From contig CAZULQ010000037.1 of NCBI GenBank assembly GCA_964621265.1, positions 1 to 18,217 of the forward strand: DNA of 18,217 nt, given 5' to 3'. This DNA is from Porcipelethomonas sp964621265. GTDB lineage: Bacteria > Bacillota > Clostridia > Oscillospirales > Ruminococcaceae. The notes under the pieces were generated by a model. It saw only the letters and a program-made list of their open reading frames with translations, ran no database searches and had not been told where the DNA came from. A program made the translations under genes and the position numbers. Positions 15,066-18,217 of the stretch are shown in pieces (the first letter of the stretch is position 1; each line of letters opens with the position of its first letter).

Positions 15066-15899
15066 TTATTCAAGCAGCAGCTTTGCAATACCGATTGCAT
15101 CGTAAAGGTCAACCTTTTCGTTTTCGTCATAGTCGGCTCTTACTTCTTCTTCTGCAGTAATAGTTCTCATACCCATAATGTACTTGCAGATTTCAATTGC
15201 ATCATAAAGGTTTACTTTGCCATCACCTGTGATATCGCCTCTCACAATATCAGATGATGTAGTATCACCAAGTGTAAATACAGCAGGAGCTGAATTTGCA
15301 TTTACAGAATTGCCGTATGTCGTAATGACTGTACCATCGCCTGAAACTACACCTGAGTTAACTGCGAAGTTATCCATAAAGTCAACTGTGTATGTACCGG
15401 CCTCCATGGATGAATCAAAGATAACATCAAATGTTACGATTGAGTTGTTCTTGTCTCCTAAAACGAATGGAGAAATACCATTCTGGATAAAGAAACCTGT
15501 CTGGTCAGTAATCTTTGTGTTGTCAACAGGATCAAAACCGGATACTTCAATATCCATTGCAAGAATTCCGAAACCACCATCAATTGTGAATGCGTTAGGG
15601 TCTGTGATATTGATGTTCTGGAACTTGATGCCTTCATCGTTACCCTTGAATGATGTAAGAATCATAGTAACTTCTTCAGCAGCATCGTACTGATCGCACA
15701 TGAGTGCAACTGTTGTTCTGGCTGTTCCCGCCTTAACTTCTTCCATTGTGAATGAAGTTTTTTCCGGAGCGAAACGCAGAACCATTGTTGATTCCTTGTC
15801 AACAACTGTTGCAGCTGAAACTGTTGAACTAAGTGTACCTGTTACAACAGTAGCAGACATAGCAACTGATGTTAAAAAGCTTAAAATTTTCTTTTTCAT
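15066..15899 (-). CDS. Secreted beta-sandwich (possibly cohesin-like) protein with dockerin
   Basis: This 277-residue exported protein has a signal peptide (1-29, cleavage near VSAA), a beta-rich domain (about 36-210) and a C-terminal dockerin (221-277). The dockerin has two well-formed calcium loops, GDITGDGKVNLYDAIEI and DYDENEKVDLYDAIGIAK. The central domain ends with SIVTFDVIFDSSMEAGTYTV (153-172), like the last strands of cohesins, but lacks a clear YDP motif, so cohesin function is only possible. If it is a cohesin, the protein would be an adaptor scaffoldin like ScaC; otherwise it is a structural or binding component of the cellulosome. The start chosen is ATG 15897-15899, with AGGAGG five bases upstream; the frame is open further upstream, but that part overlaps the promoter. 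The dockerin is nearly identical in pattern to that of the LRR protein upstream. Confidence 0.9.
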   Translation of the reverse strand: MKKKILSFLTSVAMSATVVTGTLSSTVSAATVVDKESTMVLRFAPEKTSFTMEEVKAGTARTTVALMCDQYDAAEEVTMILTSFKGNDEGIKFQNINITDPNAFTIDGGFGILAMDIEVSGFDPVDNTKITDQTGFFIQNGISPFVLGDKNNSIVTFDVIFDSSMEAGTYTVDFMDNFAVNSGVVSGDGTVITTYGNSVNANSAPAVFTLGDTTSSDIVRGDITGDGKVNLYDAIEICKYIMGMRTITAEEEVRADYDENEKVDLYDAIGIAKLLLE

Positions 15900-15933
15900 A
15901 TTGTCCTCCTGTCTGGATTTATATAGTACATTT

Positions 15934-15962
15934 ATTATATCATAAAACTTTGGAAAAGTCAA
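15934..15962 (-). promoter_or_regulatory. Promoter of the beta-sandwich dockerin gene
   Basis: Minus-strand TTGACT (15957-15962) and TATAAT (15934-15939) are 17 bases apart, giving a leader of about 30 bases. The -35 overlaps an arm of the hairpin at 15961-15983, so the end of the preceding transcript and this start are packed into about 90 bases. Confidence 0.8.
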
Positions 15963-15983
15963 GGAAGCCATTACAGCTTCCTT
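15961..15983. terminator. Hairpin between the two dockerin genes
   Basis: AAGGAAGC (15961-15968) and GCTTCCTT (15976-15983) form an 8-bp stem just after the LRR-dockerin stop. On the minus strand it is followed by GACTTTTCC, a poor T-run; on the plus strand it is followed by TTAATTTT. It may be a weak terminator for the minus-strand gene or only a transcript-stabilising hairpin. Confidence 0.4.
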
Positions 15984-15989
15984 TTAATT

Positions 15990-16913
15990 TTATTCAAGCA
16001 GTTTTTTTGCAATACCGATTGCATCATAAAGGTCAACAACGCCGTTTTCATCAAAGTCAGCCATTGTTTCTTCCTCTGCTGTAAGAGTTCTCATGCCCAT
16101 AATATACTTACAGATATCAATTGCATCATAGAGATTTATATTACCATCGCCTGTGATATCGCCGTTTAAAAAATCATCAGTTGATGGTGAAGTACTTGTA
16201 AAATGTATAGTCGCTTTTTCAAGATACTCATTATCGGCATCTATCTGTACAGCACTCCATTCACTCTGAGTACCGTCAAAATATATATCAGTCAGATTGT
16301 AGCATCCAAAGAAAGCCCCTGCAGCTATCGACTTCATATCAGCGGACATGGTTACCGAAGTAAGACTGCTGCAATCGTTAAAGGCATTAGCCCCCAAAGA
16401 TACAACACCTGATAAATCGGCGCTTAACAACGCAGTACAGTCACAGAAAGCCCATTCACCAATCTGAACATTTCTGCCCGGAACAGAAATGCTGCTGAGC
16501 GAATTACAGTCACCGAATGCCCAGCTTTCAATATTTACTATACTTTCGGGAATCTGAATATTTTCAATAGTTGTACATTCATAAAAAGCATTTTCACCGA
16601 TAGTATCTATCCCCTCCGACAGACTAACATTGACAGGGGTTGCAAAGCTAAAACTATAGCCGTCAATCTTTGCTACTTTGTATGAATTGCCGTTCCAGAC
16701 AACATTGTCAGGAACGGCAACTGAATTTTCAGTACTGCTGCAATATGTAACTGTGGCACAATTAACTCCGTCTGAATTCTGATAAAGTTCATAATCAAAA
16801 ATTCCGTCAGAATATTCTATTACTGATGTGTCAGCAGCAAATACACTGCAGTTTATTACAGAAATCAATATACTACAAATTATCAGCAAAGAGGAACTGA
16901 TAATTTTTTTCAT
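15990..16913 (-). CDS. Secreted leucine-rich repeat (BspA-like) protein with dockerin
   Basis: This 307-residue exported protein has a signal peptide (1-27, VFAA), an N-terminal beta-rich segment, about five LRR_5/BspA-type repeats (about 98-235) and a C-terminal dockerin (251-307). The repeats are recognisable by AFYECTTIENIQIPESI, AFGDCNSLSSISVP, AFCDCTALLSADL, AFNDCSSLTSVTM and AFFGCYNLTDIYF. BspA-like repeats bind proteins or surfaces; fused to a dockerin they put an adhesive or structural module into a cellulosome. No catalytic domain is present. The dockerin loops GDITGDGNINLYDAIDI and DFDENGVVDLYDAIGIAK are of the same type as in the neighbour downstream. Its ATG overlaps the stop of the Pro/Glu-repeat gene by one base (TAATG), with GAGG upstream, so it is probably translated by coupling. 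Confidence 0.94.
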   Translation of the reverse strand: MKKIISSSLLIICSILISVINCSVFAADTSVIEYSDGIFDYELYQNSDGVNCATVTYCSSTENSVAVPDNVVWNGNSYKVAKIDGYSFSFATPVNVSLSEGIDTIGENAFYECTTIENIQIPESIVNIESWAFGDCNSLSSISVPGRNVQIGEWAFCDCTALLSADLSGVVSLGANAFNDCSSLTSVTMSADMKSIAAGAFFGCYNLTDIYFDGTQSEWSAVQIDADNEYLEKATIHFTSTSPSTDDFLNGDITGDGNINLYDAIDICKYIMGMRTLTAEEETMADFDENGVVDLYDAIGIAKKLLE

Positions 16914-17995
16914 TATTCTTCCTCACCTGATTCAGCAACTTCTGTCTCTTCATCAGCTTCAACAGTTTCTTCTGTATCTTCAGCCTCAGGAAGTTCCGGC
17001 TTTTCAGGAACTTCAGGAACTTCTACATCCTCAGGAAGTTCTGGCATTTCAGGCATTTCAGGAGTTTCCACATCCTCAGGAAGTTCTGGCATTTCAGGCA
17101 CTTCAGGAGTTTCTACATCTTCAGGAAGCTCTGGCATTTCAGGCATCTCAGGAGTTTCTACATCCTCAGGGAGCTCTGGCATTTCAGGCATCTCAGGAGT
17201 TTCTACATCCTCAAGGAGTTCTGGCATTTCAGGCACTTCAGGAGTTTCTACATCCTCAGGGAACTCCGGCTTTTTGTTCATTTCAGCTTTTTTCTGTTCC
17301 CATTCAGCCCTTTTCTGCTCCTTTTCTACTTTCTTTTCAGCTTTCTTTTCTTTTTTCAAAGCGCCAATTTCTACTTTTTTCTGTTCCCAATCAGACTTCT
17401 TCTGCTCCATTTCAGCTTCTATTTCAGCCTTTCTTTCTTCCCACTCAGCTTCCATTTCAGCTTTCTTCTGCTCACAATCAGCATCTGTTTCAGTGATCTC
17501 TGACTCAAACTCTTCGTCGAGCTCAGTCATTTTTTCGTCAAATTCTTTATCCCATTCAGCCTTCTTATGATTCCATTCGCCATCAAACTTGAACTCAGCC
17601 TTTTTATTTTCCCATTCAGCTTTCTTCTGTTCCCAGTTTTCCTTCATCTCAGCCTTCTTCTGTTTCCAGTCAAACTCTGGCTTTTCAGGAACTTCTGCAT
17701 CTTCTGCGTCCTCAGGAAGCTCAGGCATTTCAGGCATCTCAGGAACTTCTACATCTTCTGCGTCCTCAGGAAGCTCTGGCATTTCAGGCATCTCAGGAAC
17801 TTCCACATCTTCTGCATCTTCAGGAAGCTCAGGCATTTCTGTTTCAGTATCTTCCGTTGTTGCCTCGTTTTCAGTCACTTCAGTTACAGCGCTCTGATTG
17901 TTGTCGAGAGCCTCTTCAGCACTGATGATTACACTTGAGTTAGCAGCCAGCATAGATACTGCACATAAAGCAGCAATGATTTTTTTGTTGTTCAT
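16913..17995 (-). CDS. Secreted acidic Pro/Glu-repeat protein with charged helical core
   Basis: I do not recognise this 360-residue protein. It has a signal peptide (1-26, cleavage near IISAEE), then a symmetrical layout: PE-rich repeats (54-108, three units of about 18 residues, PEMPELPEDAEDVEVPEM), a highly charged segment (109-242) rich in EQKKAEWE-type units that should form a long helix or coiled coil, a second PE-rich block (243-337, six units of about 15 residues, PEMPELPEDVETPEM), and an acidic tail ending EESGEEE-like. There is no dockerin, LPXTG, transmembrane helix or lipobox. It could be a rod or spacer, a cation-binding matrix protein, or a surface coat component. The start ATG has AAGGAG nine bases upstream. 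It is first in its operon, coupled to the LRR-dockerin gene. The opposite strand is open only because of the repeats. Confidence 0.88.
   Translation of the reverse strand: MNNKKIIAALCAVSMLAANSSVIISAEEALDNNQSAVTEVTENEATTEDTETEMPELPEDAEDVEVPEMPEMPELPEDAEDVEVPEMPEMPELPEDAEDAEVPEKPEFDWKQKKAEMKENWEQKKAEWENKKAEFKFDGEWNHKKAEWDKEFDEKMTELDEEFESEITETDADCEQKKAEMEAEWEERKAEIEAEMEQKKSDWEQKKVEIGALKKEKKAEKKVEKEQKRAEWEQKKAEMNKKPEFPEDVETPEVPEMPELLEDVETPEMPEMPELPEDVETPEMPEMPELPEDVETPEVPEMPELPEDVETPEMPEMPELPEDVEVPEVPEKPELPEAEDTEETVEADEETEVAESGEEE
16985..17269 (-). repeat. 45-bp tandem repeat block (C-terminal PE repeats)
   Basis: About six in-frame copies of a 45-bp unit encode the 15-residue PEMPELPEDVETPEM pattern. 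Copies differ mainly at the last residue (Met or Val) and one has PELLED. The near identity at the DNA level suggests recent expansion and scope for length variation. Confidence 0.9.
17672..17836 (-). repeat. 54-bp tandem repeat block (N-terminal PE repeats)
   Basis: Three in-frame copies of a 54-bp unit encode PEMPELPEDAEDVEVPEM-like segments, the last with DAEV and PEK. The unit is one PED/EDAED step longer than in the C-terminal block, so the two blocks expanded separately from a common motif. Confidence 0.88.
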
Positions 17996-18217
17996 AATAA
18001 AACACTCCTTAATAAAATAATTAAAATTGATTTTAAACGTTTTCGAAAGTAGCCCTGCAAAACGACTTAACCGGTATTGTCATAAGAACTTATTACATAA
18101 AGTATCGGGCAACTGACTTGTATTACAGCGTAATTCCCACATGATACTGAGAAAAAACAACTGAGACATTTTTTCTTTATAATTATTCCCTTTTGCTTAA
18201 CCACATTATATATATTT
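17996..18217 (-). promoter_or_regulatory. Upstream region of the Pro/Glu-repeat operon
   Basis: The region has a good ribosome binding site (AAGGAG at 18006-18011) but no convincing -35/-10 pair. TAAAAT near 18027 and TTGCAG near 18060 are spaced 19 bases and match poorly. AAACGTTT (18035-18042) is a perfect palindrome with CG at its centre within TTTAAACGTTTTCG, resembling a LacI/CcpA-type (cre) operator at about 11 of 14 positions. No gene or RNA is visible. Confidence 0.35.

Noticed and set aside
15066..15899. Confident cohesin assignment
   Set aside because: Only the last strands resemble cohesin; the early YDP-type hallmark is missing, so it is kept as a possibility.
16985..17836. CRISPR array
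   Set aside because: Repeat units abut without unique spacers and stay in frame, encoding PE-rich protein.
16828..17938. Long plus-strand reading frames opposite the Pro/Glu-repeat gene (FQELQE-type and Ser/Gly-type repeats)
   Set aside because: They mirror the tandem repeats of the minus-strand gene, have no ribosome binding site or signal peptide, and several frames are open at once, as repeats produce. The minus-strand frame has a signal peptide and a good start.
16913..17995. LPXTG or other wall anchor at the end of the repeat protein
   Set aside because: The C-terminus is acidic, with no LPXTG, hydrophobic stretch or basic tail.

Overview
The window looks like a chromosomal segment of a fibre-degrading Ruminococcus (Oscillospiraceae), nearest in style to R. 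flavefaciens or R. albus. The reasons are a dockerin-bearing GH44 glucanase, two further secreted dockerin proteins, moderately AT-rich DNA, strong AGGAGG-type ribosome binding sites and near-consensus sigma-A promoters. The species is inferred. Every gene I can support lies on the minus strand, so transcription runs from high to low coordinates.

From right to left: (1) 15066-17995, a secreted-protein locus. It holds an acidic Pro/Glu-repeat protein with a charged central helix, an LRR/BspA-like dockerin protein coupled to it by a TAATG overlap, and, from its own promoter, a beta-sandwich (possibly cohesin-like) dockerin protein. (2) 12429-14917, a LytTR response regulator and GHKL histidine kinase (4-nt overlap) with a near-consensus promoter and a strong terminator. 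(3) 12167-12338, a 172-bp MITE-like element with perfect 18-bp terminal inverted repeats and a probable TTTA target duplication, apparently lying in the leader of the next operon. (4) 8020-12139, a lipoprotein, ABC ATPase and large ABC permease, each overlapping the next by ATGA. (5) 4692-7822, an XRE-type regulator overlapping a cellulosomal GH44 enzyme by ATGA, so regulator and enzyme share a transcript. (6) 1-4424, a glycan-biosynthesis operon (GT8, GT4, a sulfotransferase-like protein, GT2 and the start of another gene) behind a perfect TTGACA-17-TATAAT promoter.

The most interesting observation is in blocks 2 and 4. The membrane/extracytoplasmic part of the histidine kinase is recognisably related to the N-terminal half of the ABC permease next door, and the permease's C-terminal half carries a further diverged copy. 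The kinase sensor therefore seems to derive from, or mimic, the transporter, which suggests a self-contained sensing and export (or detoxification) system of five genes. Second are the Pro/Glu-repeat protein coupled to a dockerin protein, and the presence of two clearly different dockerin types.
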